Source of the DNA: Gracilaria domingensis
Lineage: Eukaryota; Rhodophyta; Florideophyceae; Gracilariales; Gracilariaceae
Direction of reading: 5' to 3'
NCBI GenBank assembly: GCA_022539475.1
Contig: VCMS01000085.1
Span: 190,108 to 230,373, forward strand
Length of the DNA: 40,266 bases
The notes beneath the pieces were generated by a model. The model was not told the origin of the DNA. It saw only the letters and a list, made by a program, of their open reading frames with translations, and ran no database searches. The position numbers and the translations under genes were made by a program. Positions 8,462-17,789 of the stretch are shown piece by piece (the stretch's first letter is position 1; every line of letters starts with the position of its first letter).

Positions 8462-10479
8462 CAGAGGAGATTGCCGGTTGTGGGGTCCTTCATCGCGAGC
8501 GACGACGCGCGCGATGGAGGACGGCCTCCAGTAGGTACTGCACTCCGTTGCTGCGGGTATGGTCCTTGTTCACCATATTGCTTGAATGGTACCGCTAGGA
8601 CCGGGCTGACCGGTACGGATACCTGTGATGGTGGAGCTGAGGTTTGTCTCGAGGGTGGCTCGCTGGATAGCGAGCTGGACCAAGAGGTATTACCGTGCGA
8701 TCGAGTTGTCGGTTGTGCATGCACCAAGTGGACTGGGTGACCCTGGGAGGCGTATTGTGTGGACGCCTCCCCCGTAGTGGTCTCCTCTTCCTCTACGTCA
8801 AACACTGACCGCCTGGTCTTTCCTTTCTCCTTCGATGGTTTGCCGAGTGGTGCGGAGTCTTTCCTGGCCCCTGACCGAACGGTGTCGCCTAGTCCCTGTG
8901 CATGGCGGGCTAGTGCGTTGTAGTCGACCGTGCGGTTGGTAGCTAGGTAGTTACGAACCTGTGATCGGATAGACTTCGCCACGTTGTCGGCGTACATCGA
9001 TTTCAACCTTTTGGTAGTAAAGACGCTTCCACAGCGGGAGGCTAATGCCCATAAGGAGCGAGCGAATTCCAATTCGGTTTGTCCCGCGCGCTGGCGGTAC
9101 GCAAGCACCTCTGCGTACGCCTCCTGGATTACCTCATCGGTCGCGTAGGTTTCCAGTAGGAAGTTAACCACCTGTGGGTATGTTGTCAACATTTCCGTTT
9201 GGTCTTCGTCCACCGCCATGGTGTTTCCTTGGAGGCGGCTGTGGAGCAACGCTCCAGCCTGACCAGTTAGGTAGAATTGAAACAGCCACATGGCTGCTGC
9301 CTCTGAAAACCCATTCTGATCACAAGCGATCTTGAACCTTTGAAGGAAATCAATGATCGCAATAGGGTCATCCTCGCTAAAGCGAGTTTCACCCAGTTGG
9401 AAACGAAGCTTCCTATGATGCTTCGTTATCTTCTGAGCTACCTCTTTGGTATACTCAGCCTGTCTGTTCTCTAACCTATAGGTACGATAGTCAACCGCTT
9501 TGGTGAATAAATCATTGAGCGGCGTAAGCACCTCTAGGTCAGTCTCCTCGTCGGAAGTTGAGTCCGAATCGTTATACCTTTTGGTCTTACCCTTGCGGGG
9601 ATTCTTTCCTTTCTTCTTGCGAGAGTCCTTCCTCTTGCGTCGTGAACCTGTACGGTCGTCGTCTCCTGACGAATCCGAATCGGTGTCTGAGGACGAAGAG
9701 TCCGAGTCCGACCGGCGACTCTTTCTCTTTCCCCTTTTGGTTTTCTTCTTCTTACCATTTGGTTTACGTCGACGCTCGTCTCCTGAGCTCGACGAATCTC
9801 CATCAGGGTCTCCACCATTTGGTCCTGACGGAGCTACACCAGTAGGTTGGGGGAGGTAAACGTACCTCGGGCCCTCCATCCCTGGAGGCTCTGCCCCTTT
9901 CCCCATACGGTCGATAAATCCTTCACCAGTCGGTTGTGTAGGAAGGTTAGGGTGGAGAATACCAAGTGGTTTGGTGGCGTCTACTGCAGGCGGGGGAGCT
10001 TGCTTCATGAGCGCGGCCTGGGCCACCATCTCAGGTTGAAGCTTAGCCCCCTGCTGCTGCAGAGCCAGCATAACCAATCGGTCGATGTGTCCTCGCACCT
10101 CGTTTTCGAGGTACTGTAACACCACCACAGGTACCTTGTCGAGGACCTCCTGAGAGGCTCGATCAACTACCACTCGGGTGACCTCGTCCAAGTCCAGTCG
10201 CGGTCCGACTGGCACCTCCATTTGGTCTACCACTGGGGTTGTTACAGGAGCGGGCTCCGCCCTTGCGGAGCCTGCTCCTCCGTCCACTTGGTCAGCCCGG
10301 GGAAGGGTCGAGGGGCCCCCAGCCTCTCGGTCTACCTTCTTCCCCCTCGGTGGGCGTTCCTTCCGAATCAGGTCCTCCGGGTTATCCAACACCGGATAGG
10401 ACACTGAACCCCGTATGGGGTGACCACTTGGTGGAGCGCTCGGCGCCCTATTTGGGTAGCGCGCGCCCCGTTTCTCCAT
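8212..10479 (-). CDS. gag: Gag polyprotein with CCHC zinc knuckle
   Basis: A 755-aa frame starts at ATG 10479. The N-terminal third is charged and Pro-rich. About residues 235-325 form a striking Ser/Asp/Lys/Arg tract (runs such as SDSDSSSSDTDSDSSGDDD and KKKKTKRGKRKSRR). A capsid-like helical domain follows (FSEDDPIAIIDFLQRFKIA, later QTELEFARSLWALASRCG), resembling Ty3/gypsy retrotransposon gag proteins. A single zinc knuckle CWFCLSPHHLATAC lies at 673-686 with the pattern C-X2-C-X4-H-X4-C, for packaging genomic RNA. The Ser/Lys/Arg tract before the capsid is longer than usual and could be a nuclear or chromatin targeting region. The frame ends within the frameshift stem-loop. Confidence 0.9.
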   Translation of the reverse strand: MEKRGARYPNRAPSAPPSGHPIRGSVSYPVLDNPEDLIRKERPPRGKKVDREAGGPSTLPRADQVDGGAGSARAEPAPVTTPVVDQMEVPVGPRLDLDEVTRVVVDRASQEVLDKVPVVVLQYLENEVRGHIDRLVMLALQQQGAKLQPEMVAQAALMKQAPPPAVDATKPLGILHPNLPTQPTGEGFIDRMGKGAEPPGMEGPRYVYLPQPTGVAPSGPNGGDPDGDSSSSGDERRRKPNGKKKKTKRGKRKSRRSDSDSSSSDTDSDSSGDDDRTGSRRKRKDSRKKKGKNPRKGKTKRYNDSDSTSDEETDLEVLTPLNDLFTKAVDYRTYRLENRQAEYTKEVAQKITKHHRKLRFQLGETRFSEDDPIAIIDFLQRFKIACDQNGFSEAAAMWLFQFYLTGQAGALLHSRLQGNTMAVDEDQTEMLTTYPQVVNFLLETYATDEVIQEAYAEVLAYRQRAGQTELEFARSLWALASRCGSVFTTKRLKSMYADNVAKSIRSQVRNYLATNRTVDYNALARHAQGLGDTVRSGARKDSAPLGKPSKEKGKTRRSVFDVEEEETTTGEASTQYASQGHPVHLVHAQPTTRSHGNTSWSSSLSSEPPSRQTSAPPSQVSVPVSPVLAVPFKQYGEQGPYPQQRSAVPTGGRPPSRASSLAMKDPTTGNLLCWFCLSPHHLATACPSVAPQNRNALLTARQQNHQDIFGPPARSAGTGHANARPNAATPHQVHLVTEQDQTNPAPQAENAEQLG

Positions 10480-11171
10480 TTAGGTAACTGGCGTCGGAGC
10501 CAATTGCTTCGGCAACGGGAACCAAACCACTCGGGTATCTCGTGACTTCCAAATCCTCCCTTCCCAAAACCACTTGGTAATCCACAGATTTCTAGGTCGG
10601 GAGACCAAAATATGTGGTATAACCGATCGGTGCGAGCTGCTAGTGGGGAGCCCCGCGTGGGCTCGACCCGGCGGAGGAGTGAAACGCGTGACACCTAATA
10701 GGTCGGCAGCACCCACCGTTGCCTATAGTGCACGGTGACCAAGTGGTAAATACGCCTGCACTGGTGTGCGGCAGGCACGTATAACCCTCGAGGTCAGCAA
10801 AACTATTAGAGGACTACTAGACTTACCAATTGGTGACTGTAGAACCGAACTGGTGTCAAATCAGCCTAGTTGGTGCTTGAATTTACCATTTGGTGTGGGA
10901 GGTTGGCGTCTCGGGGGTTTAGTACACCCGAGCGCCCCTCCGGCCCTCATGGGCCTAGTGCCACGTGGGCCACCGGGAGGTGCATTTGTGGTGCACCACC
11001 CCGGCCACATATCTACACTACCTAGTAATTATTAATTCTAAATTATCGAGAATAGACTAATTAGTCCTGTCCAAGCCTGCGCTTGCGCGTCCCACGTGGT
11101 ACAGTAGACACACGTGCCCGGGAGCTCGTGACGTCACCACTTGGTCTTGTAGAGCCTCCGTTGATCTGGCC
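10480..11171 (-). other. Leader/5' LTR candidate region of element 1
   Basis: About 690 bp upstream of gag on the minus strand contain no convincing coding frame. Seven ACCANNTGGT motifs are clustered here or just inside gag (10423, 10569, 10738, 10825, 10885, 11136, plus a near match at 10283), the densest part of the field. A 5' LTR, a promoter and a primer-binding site should lie here. I could not identify a tRNA-complementary site or an LTR copy with confidence. Confidence 0.45.
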
Positions 11172-11183
11172 GAGCTATACTAC
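11172..11183 (+). repeat. 12-bp direct repeat, right copy
   Basis: This is the second copy of GAGCTATACTAC. It lies 27 bp beyond the last ACCACTTGGT motif (11136-11145) and is followed by a different, GC-rich sequence. Inside ends next to the two copies show no terminal inverted repeat. Confidence 0.4.
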
Positions 11184-11770
11184 ATGGCGCGACAGCGCGG
11201 AGGAAAAGGAGCGCGTCGCGCTGCCTTGGCGCGACGACGAGGACGGGGATGGTGCCGCGCGTCGCGCCGCCGTGGCGCGACGACGCCAAAAAAGTGGTCG
11301 CGTCGCTCACCAAGACTATTAGAGGTGGCACGATTGCTCATCACGCCGAGGCTGTAACTGGCACGAGCAGGTCTGCTCGCTCGCCAGCTGTCGCTTGCTG
11401 TCGCTGATACTGCTTGCTGGTGCGCGCTACATGACACGGCCATATTGGGTAAGCAGAGAAGCAATGTTTATTGGTGTGTAACAGCAGAAGTGCGCATGAA
11501 GATTCTAAGCATAGAGAGGAGAGCGAGACTCGTCATTCATCCGTCAATTGTTGCATCACGATCTGCCAGTAGCAGACGAACCGGGTCTAAGTTGTCACGA
11601 TGACGGGCGATGAGAACGAAGGAGATGCCGTCATGAAGGCCTTGCTGGTAAGGAAATGGCGCATCCCTCACGTACTCGCGTACTTCTTGAGCAACGGCCG
11701 CCTCAGTGTTGCGTGTAGTTGTTGACATGATTCCAACAAAGGTCAACCAGCCTTGAAGGATGAGGACGGC
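11184..11770. other. GC-rich flank with repeated GCGCGAC words; possible small minus-strand ORF
   Basis: At 11184-11290 the word TGGCGCGAC recurs three times, twice extended to TGGCGCGACGACG, with inverted copies (GTCGCGC), so the stretch could fold. ACTATTAGAGG at 11314-11324 also occurs at 10801-10811. On the minus strand 11537-11773 encodes a 78-aa frame from ATG with a hydrophobic N-terminus (MAVLILQGWLTFVGI) and a plausible polar remainder; it could be a small membrane protein, but there is no other support. Confidence 0.25.
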
Positions 11771-12002
11771 CATCACCAGGAGAACACAACCTTGAATGAT
11801 AACGAGAACCAAGGAGAACTACCCCAAGACAACTGAGGAAGGGTTCCACCACCCAGTTCCGGGACAGCATCCTTCAATACAAACAGAAATGATGGAAGAG
11901 CATGGAACGCGAACGATACCTGGAAATTCCCTAGAGCGACCTAACACCATCTCATCACTGGCCAATCGCCAGCCAACATAACGGAGAACCGTATGTCGAC
12001 AT

Positions 12003-12260
12003 CACTACCCTACAGGCAAATTGATAGTCCAATATGCGTCCCAAATATGGCCGAGAAAGGCACAAAATCGTGCCTCAAATTACGGATCCAGATATGGGCC
12101 AAACATGGCCGAAAGGAGGTCCCCAAAATGTGACCAATATGTTGCCATATAAGGTGCTGCCAAAATGTGGACAAAACCTGTCCGAGATATATGCTCAAAA
12201 TGTGATCCATGTGAGCCAGAATGGTTTCAGAAAGAGATCGACTACGGTGTACAATGTGGT
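12003..12260. repeat. CACTA-like terminus with subterminal repeats
   Basis: CACTACCCTACAGGC begins at 12003 and is followed by a run of related short words in both orientations: AAATATGGCC, AAACATGGCC, AAAATGTG (three copies near 12124, 12163 and 12197), AATATG and ACAATGTGG. CACTA-superfamily elements carry short subterminal repeats of this sort next to a CACTA end, which bind the transposon protein. A GGCAC...GTGCC mini-palindrome lies at 12059-12074. The matching right end was not found. Confidence 0.4.
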
Positions 12261-12735
12261 TCATTTCAGACCGGAACGATGCCATAACTAGTACTCAAGT
12301 AGTATAGCATGTGTTCAATCGAAGGCCAATAGAAGCAGACGAAAAAGGAACTAAAGGTGTGCTTTAGGAGGCCAGAAATGTAGTACCGTTTGATATCGTA
12401 GCGTAGGCGGTATTAAAACCAGAAGGCATCCATTGCACGTCTCAGTATGGCCATTGCAGGGTTACATTTTCAACAACGAAAGTACGCTTTGAGACCCAAA
12501 GAAGGTCGACATCATTGCAACAACACATCACTTTATTAGACTAATAGTGGCATCGTAGTCGTCCGACGGGATGACACCGTGACAAAACAAGAGGCTGATT
12601 GCATACTAATAGTGATGTCAGAATAACATGAATGATTGCGCTGGGAGAACGAATATATGAGAAAACGAGGCTGGGGTACCGGTTGCAGAACATCAGATCT
12701 TGAAAAGCCATGTTTCTGATAATAATGATAAGAAC
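12261..12735. other. Non-coding stretch downstream of the minus-strand accessory gene
   Basis: No gene is visible. A minus-strand AATAAA complement (TTTATT at 12532-12537) lies about 200 bp beyond the stop of the 12736-14172 gene and could serve as its poly(A) signal. The rest is unremarkable AT-richer sequence. Confidence 0.35.
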
Positions 12736-14172
12736 TTATACTTCTTCTTCAGAATCAGAAGCCAAGTCATGGTGTGCCCTAAGACACTTCTGTGGAGCCT
12801 TGCGCCTTGCTCGATGAGACTTCGGAGGACGGCTGGCTCTCTGATCCCGTCTAGTTTTGCTGACTTTGGCGGTCAATCCAGCCCTCTTCTTACTTCGGAC
12901 TGACGCTTGTACGCGTGCAGGGTGCTGGCGTAGTCCTGTAGTCCCCTTCGTACGAGTATTTGCCATACTGCCCTTACCCCGCTTACGTGCCAGATTCTTT
13001 CGTGGTCGGCGATCTACCACCTCCTCTTCTTCCGATAAGCCTGAATCATACATTTCTTCATCTTCCTCGATCTCATTAGAGACACCGCTGTCCATGATGT
13101 CTTCCTCGTCGTTGAGTAAATTGCTGCTGCCATTAGAATTGTCAGCATTTGCTACTGGCCCGATTTCATCATCATCATACTGTTGAGATTGCAAACGCCT
13201 GGCTTCCGTATCGACTTGACTCGCAGACCCTACATGATCAGCGTATCCTTCATTATCCCCCAGTTCTTGTTCGTTTGCAGTCCGCGGCTGCGCAGTCTTA
13301 AAGTTGGAAGTATGAAGCGCTAGGCCCTGAGCAGATGTAGTCTGAGGCGTTACTCCCGTAGCCGCGAAACTATGGGAATTCTGATTCTGTCGTACTGGAG
13401 CCTGAGACGACCGAAGAACTTCCTCGTCATGATTGTCACCGCGACGTTCAAGAAATGTGTCTTGGTTACGTTCTGCTGCCTGTGGCGCAGAAGAATCTTC
13501 AGTCTGTTTCTTGTTTCGCTTGGCTGCCTCCACAACGGCTTTTTTGTCCCGCTGCACTGCCTCCTTGATGAGTTCGGTAACAATCCACTGGTTCTGGGCA
13601 GTTCCAAGGACAGGAAATGTTTCCGTCAAGCTTCTCTGAATCTGCATGAGCTGGGAAGAGAATTGAGATCGAATGGCGCGAAAAGTTTGCTCCCCTCGCT
13701 TGAGTTTGAGACGCTTGTAAAGATATCGACGAGCTGTATCTCTCACTGCGTTTGAAAGTTCCGTGTACAGTGGAAAGTTATCATCATAAGGCTGTGGCCT
13801 TCCCATGCGCTCCTGATATAAACGGTTGAAAACAACTCTGGAGGAGATCAATGTGCCAGTGGGATAGCCCGGACGATCTTTAGGCTTCATCTTCCGTTTG
13901 CACGAAGCTGTGGGAATCGGCACAGAGTTTAGGGGCAAAAGTTCATGTGAATCTCTGTTGCCGTTTCGTTCCGGTCCGATACGAACATCATGAACGTTGT
14001 TCGAAATCGATGCACGGGGCGGTGCGTGGTCACGAACTCGCTCTACGGTCTCGACTTGGAGATCACGGGGTACGCTGCGATGGCTTGCCCCGGTGGCAGT
14101 TGCCATGAAGCTTCCATTGGTGAAAGAATGGGAGTGGCGGTTGACAGCACTATCGGCGGTAACGTTCGGCAT
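12736..14172 (-). CDS. Accessory protein of the CACTA-like element, acidic then strongly basic C-terminus
   Basis: A 478-aa intact frame starts at ATG 14172. Residues about 95-215 look like a folded helical domain (RVVFNRLYQERMGRP, LYTELSNAVRDTARRYLYKRL, TQ-rich then VTELIKEAVQRDKKAV). The middle is Gln/Asn/Ser-rich. An acidic stretch follows (NEIEEDEEMYDSGLSEEEE), and the last 90 residues are dense in Lys/Arg (ARKRGKGS, RSKKRAGL, RRDQRASRPPKSHRARRK), consistent with a nuclear, DNA-binding protein. It is divergent from the transposase with a 557-bp spacer, as expected of a second transposon gene like TNPA-type proteins, which bind subterminal repeats. That role is inferred only from position and charge; no family is recognised. 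Confidence 0.7.
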   Translation of the reverse strand: MPNVTADSAVNRHSHSFTNGSFMATATGASHRSVPRDLQVETVERVRDHAPPRASISNNVHDVRIGPERNGNRDSHELLPLNSVPIPTASCKRKMKPKDRPGYPTGTLISSRVVFNRLYQERMGRPQPYDDNFPLYTELSNAVRDTARRYLYKRLKLKRGEQTFRAIRSQFSSQLMQIQRSLTETFPVLGTAQNQWIVTELIKEAVQRDKKAVVEAAKRNKKQTEDSSAPQAAERNQDTFLERRGDNHDEEVLRSSQAPVRQNQNSHSFAATGVTPQTTSAQGLALHTSNFKTAQPRTANEQELGDNEGYADHVGSASQVDTEARRLQSQQYDDDEIGPVANADNSNGSSNLLNDEEDIMDSGVSNEIEEDEEMYDSGLSEEEEVVDRRPRKNLARKRGKGSMANTRTKGTTGLRQHPARVQASVRSKKRAGLTAKVSKTRRDQRASRPPKSHRARRKAPQKCLRAHHDLASDSEEEV

Positions 14173-14729
14173 GATGCTAACGGTAGTGGAAACAACTCGC
14201 TGGCTGTATGGATATGGATTGCGTCAGAACACAAACTAGTGCAGGAGCACAACGAGGTTAGATATCTTAAGACTTACGTTCGAACTCCGTGCGGATGAAT
14301 AACGGCAGAACACACCTCACGACAAGGCAATGGTATCGGTGGCCGAAGAGCGTGGCTGTTGATGGAGGAGATACGGCAGCCTGACTGGAGTTGTTGTTCC
14401 GGGCCATTGTAGGATAGACGAACGGGAAGAGAGTGACATCGGTTCTTAGTTGATGCGGCTGCTGTCCGAAGCGCGGGAGTTGGAAGACGCTAGCTCGAAG
14501 CGAAAGCCTTGACAAGTCTTCCTGAGTCGAACCGTCCCCTACTTCTGAAAGAAATATTTTTCAAAGTTTGAAAATTGGAAAAATGTTTGTTGCATTGAAA
14601 GTCGATGCAAAGTTATTTGAGATCGTGAACCTTGAATTAACATCGAGCTCGCTCAGGTCAGTATCAAATCACCAGAGGACCGTAAGATAAAGGAACTAGG
14701 GGCTTCTAGATGTTCGCGAGGAATTGAAA
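14173..14729. other. Divergent intergenic region between accessory and transposase genes
   Basis: The 557-bp spacer separates two divergent starts and should hold both promoters. An AT-rich stretch with AAATATTTTTCAAAGTTTG lies near 14551-14570. No clear TATA box or other site could be assigned. Confidence 0.35.
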
Positions 14730-17700
14730 ATGTACCGACATACTCGTCGAAAGCGGTTCCGGTGGGAAAATGACCAAGATACACCATCCATTTCGTTTCT
14801 TCGAAGCGACGACAGTAGCGAGAACACTGAAGAAGTAGAGCAGCCACAAAGTAATATACAGAGATCATACAGGAGAGCTTTGAGATGGGAACATACAACC
14901 AACCTCTTCGGGCTAACCGCCTCAAAAGATGATACTGAGCAGTTCGAATTACGTTCTACGCGTTCCGTTCAGTGCCATCACTCTCCAATCGTGGAAGATG
15001 GAAACAAGAATCCGGAAAATGATATCTGGAGATCCGACTCTAGCAACATTTTCAGTCACAGAGCTGATCAAAACGGGTCCCCGGTTATTGAAGAAAATGA
15101 AGAAGATCGCGTGCACGTAACTCGTTCGGACGATGCAAACAGTCTTTCTTGCTCTCGGGACACACTATTTCGAAGTTCTCCGAACAGTGGTGTATTGTGC
15201 AGTAGCCCAACTCATTCCAGTGCTTTCGGACAAGAGTTATATGAGAAAAGTCACATACAGTTTGAATTCGAACGCATTGCAGATTTTATCTTCCGTGCGG
15301 AAGTTTCCAACATATCCAGGCGCGCAATCGATAGTTTGATTCGAACTCGTCCGATATCAGCACGATTTTCCTATCGATCATTGATATCTTATTCCATCAA
15401 GCGCTCTCAAATCCAGAAATCCAGTATCACTGTCTGTGGAGACGGACATGCTGTTCGTTCTGGTGAGCTAAAAGATGCGACAGTGTGTCCCACTTGTACT
15501 ACACCTTTCCGCAAAACTGGTATGCTGTTTTGGTACTTGAGCGTATCTTCGGCTTTGCGAGGACTTTGCAACGCAAAGGCATACTTCAACGAGATTATGA
15601 AGGGCTGTGAAAGGGCAAAAGAGTTCCTATTAGGCCAAAAGGAGCAAAAACCTCCGCATGACTACTATCACAGCGAGCTCTTCTTCCGACAGCATGCCAC
15701 TCGAATGAAAGAGTGGGACCGTAATGAAGAAGTGATAGTCTTTTTCTCCCTGTTCACGGATGGATTTGAATGTGGCAGAGACAGGATGGGTAATGGCGTC
15801 TCAACATGGCCAGTGTTGTCAACGATACTGAATTTCTCAATTTCAGAAAGAAGCAAAGCTTCCAATGCCATCATTCATGCAATTTTACCTGGAACACATG
15901 ATCCTGCGTACTTTGAAACCTTTCTCGACCCTCTAGTGAATGATTTGAAAGCGTTGGAGAATGGTATAAAAGTATCATGCCATGATGGGAAGATTAGAAC
16001 TCTAAGGGCCTTCATGCTATATTTTACAGCCGACTGGCCAGCTGCGTCCAAGGTCTTTGGGTATGTCGGTCATAATGCCCAGATATTCTGCAGGTTTTGC
16101 AGAAAAAGCAAAACGTACATCAAAGAGTTGAGAACATCATGCGCATGTCCGGAGAAATCTCGAAAAGCATTCAACGATGCGCTCGCGAGAAGGTCAGCAA
16201 CGACCGTGACTGAACTTGTTCGTCTTGAAATGCCAGAGAAACGAAGCCATGCCAATGTAAGAGAAGTGTGGCTCAAGCTTAGCCACAAAGATTTGGCTCC
16301 AGTTTCCAGAAAGAAAATTATCAAGAGAACAGGAATCAAAAGAAGACCAATCCTTTCAAAGTTGAAGCTGGACTATGTGTATTCCTTCCCTTATGATGTG
16401 ATGCATCTTGTTCTTCTCGGGTTGGTGAAGAAAGTTCTTCAACTGATAACCGCTGCACATCCGAGACATGCAAATACAGAAGAGTTACCGGCATACTGCA
16501 TCCCCGCCCAAACTCTGAGTAGAATCAACGAATCCATGTCCAACTCGTCACAAGGAATTCCAAGTTCTTGGGGTCGGCCTCCATTTTCCCTGGAACACTT
16601 ATCAAAATACAAAGCCGAGGATCTCAAGAGGCATGCCCAGTTATATATCACCCCTTTCTTACATTGCTACAAGGTTTCGAAGGGAATTTTGCGACTTTGG
16701 GTTTTGACGTCACAGATGGTCACAATTTGCTTCGAATACGACTGCTCACACGACCGTGTAGAGTACCTGCGAAAAATTGTGGAGGAAATGTACACCAGAT
16801 ATGTGGTTCTCTTCTACGGATCTGATTCAGATGCCCACTGCTTCACTCCTTCTTCACACGCAGTTCTTCACATTCCTGATCTCTTACGACACTGCGGTCC
16901 GTTACCTTTGTCATCACAGTTTGTCGTGGAAAGACTACTAGGAGAAATTGTCAAGCGCATCCAAAATAGTCCGAATCTTTGCGCTCACATATTCCACAAA
17001 AACTTCCGACTTCTTGCTATGAAGCTAACATGCAATAGCATAAAAATCAGTGATCAACGTGAGTACGATACTAATTTGACTCAGGCAGAGAGTCGGCAAG
17101 GAAATTCAAACCTTGCAGAAGAGTTAGGCGTCAACGTGAGTTGTGTTGGAAATTATCGTGATCCAGAACCAAATTGGCGTACTCATGAACGCCATCGTGC
17201 AATATGCGCATTCGTGACGGACACGTTCGGATCTGAAACTGTTTTCCACATTGATCGAGTTAGAGATTATGAAAGCGCTGTCGTGCGCAAGCCTGAAAGA
17301 TCGATTTCCATTGAAACTTTCGAGGCCTATCAGAAGAGAGCTTCAAAAAGAGCAGGATGTCGGCAGAAGCACTATATCGCTGCGCATTTCATACGCACAG
17401 AAGATGTCCATGAATTCAGTTTGACGGATTCGAATCCTTCCGGAAATGATCATATTCCAAGACGGTCACGGGACTTATATTTCGGAATCGTAACAAAGAT
17501 TTTCGAAGTACTCCTTTCCACCAAACGGGAAAATGAGGAAAATCGAGTTCAAGTTGTTCTCGTGGATGTTACCTGGGAGCAGGGATTAATTCAGGACCTA
17601 GATGTGAATGTCTGTTTCACTGAAGGCAGAAGAATGGCATCAAAGTCGACAGAAATGGCCCAAGTAATTCAGCGCAATATTGGAGTACTACGTATATCTC

Positions 17701-17789
17701 GTCGTACTTACTTTGTCGACAAAGATATGAACCAGAAGGGACTTGAAGACGTTCGTGAAACACTCCAAGGAGTAATTTCAGTAAAGTGA
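14730..17789 (+). CDS. CACTA/EnSpm-type transposase (Transposase_21-like)
   Basis: A 1019-aa intact frame starts at ATG 14730. After a polar 200-residue N-terminus comes a Cys pair region (CGDGHA...CPTC, residues about 235-255). The core motifs of the family then follow in order: FSLFTDGFECGR (about 337), TADWPAASKVFGYVGH with a following FCRFC zinc pair (about 432-455), and YDVMHLVLLGLVKK (about 554). These correspond to the D-G-F, D-P-A-A and D-x-M-H-x-x-x-x-G-v-x-k blocks of PF02992-type transposases from plants, fungi and animals. The C-terminal part (RSRDLYFGIVTKIFEVL near 910) resembles the DUF4216-type tail often fused to these proteins. It should cut and paste DNA with CACTA ends in the nucleus. 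No stop or frameshift is seen, so activity is possible. Confidence 0.85.
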   Translation: MYRHTRRKRFRWENDQDTPSISFLRSDDSSENTEEVEQPQSNIQRSYRRALRWEHTTNLFGLTASKDDTEQFELRSTRSVQCHHSPIVEDGNKNPENDIWRSDSSNIFSHRADQNGSPVIEENEEDRVHVTRSDDANSLSCSRDTLFRSSPNSGVLCSSPTHSSAFGQELYEKSHIQFEFERIADFIFRAEVSNISRRAIDSLIRTRPISARFSYRSLISYSIKRSQIQKSSITVCGDGHAVRSGELKDATVCPTCTTPFRKTGMLFWYLSVSSALRGLCNAKAYFNEIMKGCERAKEFLLGQKEQKPPHDYYHSELFFRQHATRMKEWDRNEEVIVFFSLFTDGFECGRDRMGNGVSTWPVLSTILNFSISERSKASNAIIHAILPGTHDPAYFETFLDPLVNDLKALENGIKVSCHDGKIRTLRAFMLYFTADWPAASKVFGYVGHNAQIFCRFCRKSKTYIKELRTSCACPEKSRKAFNDALARRSATTVTELVRLEMPEKRSHANVREVWLKLSHKDLAPVSRKKIIKRTGIKRRPILSKLKLDYVYSFPYDVMHLVLLGLVKKVLQLITAAHPRHANTEELPAYCIPAQTLSRINESMSNSSQGIPSSWGRPPFSLEHLSKYKAEDLKRHAQLYITPFLHCYKVSKGILRLWVLTSQMVTICFEYDCSHDRVEYLRKIVEEMYTRYVVLFYGSDSDAHCFTPSSHAVLHIPDLLRHCGPLPLSSQFVVERLLGEIVKRIQNSPNLCAHIFHKNFRLLAMKLTCNSIKISDQREYDTNLTQAESRQGNSNLAEELGVNVSCVGNYRDPEPNWRTHERHRAICAFVTDTFGSETVFHIDRVRDYESAVVRKPERSISIETFEAYQKRASKRAGCRQKHYIAAHFIRTEDVHEFSLTDSNPSGNDHIPRRSRDLYFGIVTKIFEVLLSTKRENEENRVQVVLVDVTWEQGLIQDLDVNVCFTEGRRMASKSTEMAQVIQRNIGVLRISRRTYFVDKDMNQKGLEDVRETLQGVISVK

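Larger units (their letters stand above)
408..11145. repeat. Dispersed palindromic 10-mer ACCANNTGGT, 24 sites
   Basis: Exact matches start at 408, 1174, 1268, 2429, 3330, 3573, 3938, 4004, 4778, 4879, 5676, 7272, 7581, 8031, 8162, 9764, 9814, 9961, 10423, 10569, 10738, 10825, 10885 and 11136. Twelve of them are ACCACTTGGT or its complement ACCAAGTGGT. Near matches with one change occur at 2766, 8432, 8723 and 10283. Sites lie in gag, in pol, in the plus-strand gene and in the untranslated leader. They are translated in several different codon phases, so they are not a repeated peptide. Eight fixed bases predict about 0.2 sites in 11 kb. I found one site (38202) in the remaining 29 kb. Function is unknown; protein binding is the simplest idea. 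Confidence 0.85.
1..11171 (-). mobile_element. Ty3/gypsy chromovirus territory with convergent plus-strand gene
   Basis: Gag (8212-10479) and pol (3911-8461) lie on the minus strand in the order gag, protease, reverse transcriptase, RNase H, integrase, chromodomain, which defines a Ty3/gypsy chromovirus. A polypurine tract follows the pol stop directly, where the 3' LTR should start. Leftward of it, however, lies a plus-strand gene of at least 1.1 kb instead of an obvious LTR. I could not find a long direct repeat pairing the left part with the sequence right of gag, so LTR limits are undefined. The limits given rest on a 12-bp direct repeat at 1-12 and 11172-11183 and on the sharp end of the ACCANNTGGT motif field at 11145. 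Position 1 may simply be a contig edge inside the element. Both large frames are intact, which suggests recent activity. Confidence 0.7.

Noticed and set aside
10800..10900. TGGTAA... sites on the minus strand as primer-binding site of element 1
   Set aside because: The implied tRNA 3' ends lack the TTCRA T-loop, and the TGGT is part of the dispersed motif.
12010..12285. 91-codon minus-strand frame with repeating HILGT-like words
   Set aside because: The apparent peptide repeats come from the subterminal DNA repeats, not from a protein.
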